A stretch of 64,000 nucleotides of DNA from Ensifer adhaerens (lineage in GTDB: Bacteria; Pseudomonadota; Alphaproteobacteria; Rhizobiales; Rhizobiaceae). Made by a program: the position numbers and the translations under genes. The DNA is taken from contig NZ_PNFP01000008.1 of the NCBI RefSeq assembly GCF_002940685.1, positions 248,001 to 312,000 on the forward strand, given 5' to 3'. The notes beneath the pieces were generated by a model. It saw only the letters and a program-made list of their open reading frames with translations, had not been told where the DNA came from and searched no databases. Of the stretch, positions 63,037 through 64,000 are shown in pieces; position 1 is the stretch's first letter, and each line of letters begins with the position of its first letter.

Positions 63037-63168
63037 CGCGTAACCTCCGCCCCAGCTTCGGTCTCGCCAATTAGGAAGGGCGAAAATACCACAGGGCGGC
63101 CGGCGGAAACAGGCATTAGCGCCGCCCGATCCATACTCCTTTTGGGTGTCTGCGATGAGGAATGCCTG

Positions 63169-63828
63169 TCAGGCGGCGACCTGCATCAGGTCGAGCATGC
63201 GGCCGATCGCGCTCGGGATCGGCGCGATGATCGGTGTCGAGAACATCGGCTGAAGCTCGTCGGCCGCCTGACCGAGCGGGCCGCCGCCGATGATGACCGC
63301 CTCTGCGCCGTCCTCTTCGATGCATTGGCGGACGGCTTCGCCGAGCGCCGAAAGCAGTCGCTCCGGGTGGGCGGAGAGCGCGAGCGGATCGCCGGGCGTG
63401 CAGCGGATGCCGGTATATTGCGGCCAGACGCCGAGGTCGCGGGCGCGATCGTCGATCGCCTGGATCAGCTCCGGCGTCGTGGTGGCGACGCCGAACCTGC
63501 GGCCGCTCTGCGAGGCCTCGATCATCGAGGCCTCGCAGATGCCGATCACGGGGATATCGAGCCGCTGCTTGAGGGCGGCAAGGCCGGGATCGCCGAAGGC
63601 GCTGACGACGATGCCGAGGCATCCGGCGTCGTGCTTTTGGCCGATCTCCACGACCTCGGCAGCGGATGCATCCAGCTGCTCCGGCGTGACGATCATCGGC
63701 GGGTTCCGCATGGCCGTGGCGACTGCCACGGCCATGCGTCCTGATGCGGCCCGGCGTGCGATGGCGACCATCATGTCGCTGGTGGCACGCGAACTGTTCG
63801 GGTTGATCAGAAGGATATGTGCGCTCAC
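63169..63828 (-). CDS. Asp/Glu/hydantoin racemase-family protein without canonical cysteines
   Basis: 219 residues from the GTG complementary to 63826-63828, which overlaps the stop of the upstream MFS gene. The start HILLINPNSS and the block FGDPGLAALKQRLDIPVIGICEASM are typical of hydantoin racemases. The first catalytic cysteine (usually CFGDPG) reads SAFGDPG, and the second (usually LGCAGM) reads IGGGPLG, so neither is present. A cysteine does occur at IGICEAS. It may not be a racemase. Its coupling to a transporter suggests a joint role in amino-acid or hydantoin metabolism. Confidence 0.8.
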   Translation of the reverse strand: MSAHILLINPNSSRATSDMMVAIARRAASGRMAVAVATAMRNPPMIVTPEQLDASAAEVVEIGQKHDAGCLGIVVSAFGDPGLAALKQRLDIPVIGICEASMIEASQSGRRFGVATTTPELIQAIDDRARDLGVWPQYTGIRCTPGDPLALSAHPERLLSALGEAVRQCIEEDGAEAVIIGGGPLGQAADELQPMFSTPIIAPIPSAIGRMLDLMQVAA

Positions 63829-64000
63829 GTTCTCAGTTCCACGCCGACTTTGATTTCGGAAGTGTCAGCCTTTGCGAGGTCGGCATCGGCAGGCTGGGTG
63901 AGGTCTTCCATCGACATGCCGTAGGTCTCGGGCCCGAGCTGGATGCAGAAGGCAAAGACCGCATACATGCCGGCGGCAAGACCGAAGACACCGACCATGC
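63825..64000 (-). CDS. MFS transporter, C-terminal end (cut by window edge)
   Basis: Only the last 57 residues are seen. They contain the end of a transmembrane helix (GVFGLAAGMYAVFAFCIQLG) and the cytosolic tail start PETYGMSMEDL, the counterpart of the PETxGxxLE motif at the end of metabolite:H+ symporters of the sugar-porter/MHS type. The stop overlaps the start of the racemase-like gene, so the two are coupled. Confidence 0.75.
   Translation of the reverse strand, partial: MVGVFGLAAGMYAVFAFCIQLGPETYGMSMEDLTQPADADLAKADTSEIKVGVELRT

Overview
The window looks like chromosomal or chromid DNA from a GC-rich alphaproteobacterium of the Rhizobiaceae, most like Ensifer/Sinorhizobium. Evidence: a GlpRDSTPQUV glycerol locus of the rhizobial type, a 404-residue HemA (5-aminolevulinate synthase), a McpY-like soluble chemoreceptor with a C-terminal pentapeptide, an NAD-dependent FdsGBACD formate dehydrogenase, and several intergenic palindromes of the families scattered through rhizobial genomes (RIME-like). 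No phage, plasmid replication or transposase gene is visible.

Layout. 1-2.5 kb: a LysR regulator cut by the window edge, divergent from a small monooxygenase-like protein and an MFS exporter. 2.5-11.3 kb: a minus-strand glycerol regulon (glpR, glpD, then the ABC importer glpS-T-P-Q-U-V) closed by two terminators. 11.4-12.2 kb: an SDR oxidoreductase. 12.4-19.5 kb: a LysR regulator and the fds formate dehydrogenase operon. 19.6-22.4 kb: chemoreceptor and CheW. 22.6-25.5 kb: arginine catabolism (arginase, ornithine aminotransferase) with a divergent Lrp/AsnC regulator. 25.5-27.7 kb: a VOC protein, a chromosomal APH(3')-type phosphotransferase and a MerR regulator. 27.8-34.1 kb: tamA-tamB, an outer-membrane assembly module. 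34.3-36 kb: an MFS transporter and a glycine-zipper lipoprotein. 36.4-40.2 kb: a coxSLM-type molybdenum hydroxylase. 40.2-43.2 kb: hemA behind an FNR/FixK-type box, a repeat element, then dxr. 43.3-47.6 kb: small envelope and accessory genes, including a META-MliC protein, a RidA-like/SDR pair and a divergent LysR. 47.8-49.4 kb: a small accessory patch with an orphan gene and an AT-rich acetyltransferase lying between a tRNA-Arg(CCU) gene and a duplicated fragment of its 3' half. 49.6-56.1 kb: a sugar kinase/UPF0303/epimerase operon and metH behind a perfect 20-bp palindrome. 56.2-64 kb: a hydrolase, two DUF1254-type exported proteins, a class III cyclase-TPR protein, YHS and ankyrin exported proteins, a hydantoin-racemase-like protein and the end of an MFS gene.

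Most of the region is ordinary rhizobial metabolism. The observations I would look at first are: (i) the GlpS/GlpT ATPases carry complementary defects, which predicts a single working ATP site; (ii) 11-bp phased half-sites lie upstream of glpD and match the inverted repeat in front of glpR; (iii) a tRNA-flanked mini-island carries one foreign acetyltransferase; (iv) a RidA-like protein lacks a core strand and is translationally coupled to an SDR lacking the catalytic tyrosine; (v) a hydantoin-racemase-like protein lacks both catalytic cysteines. I did not find a convincing new multi-gene system; the closest candidates are the kinase/UPF0303/epimerase operon and the RidA/SDR pair.
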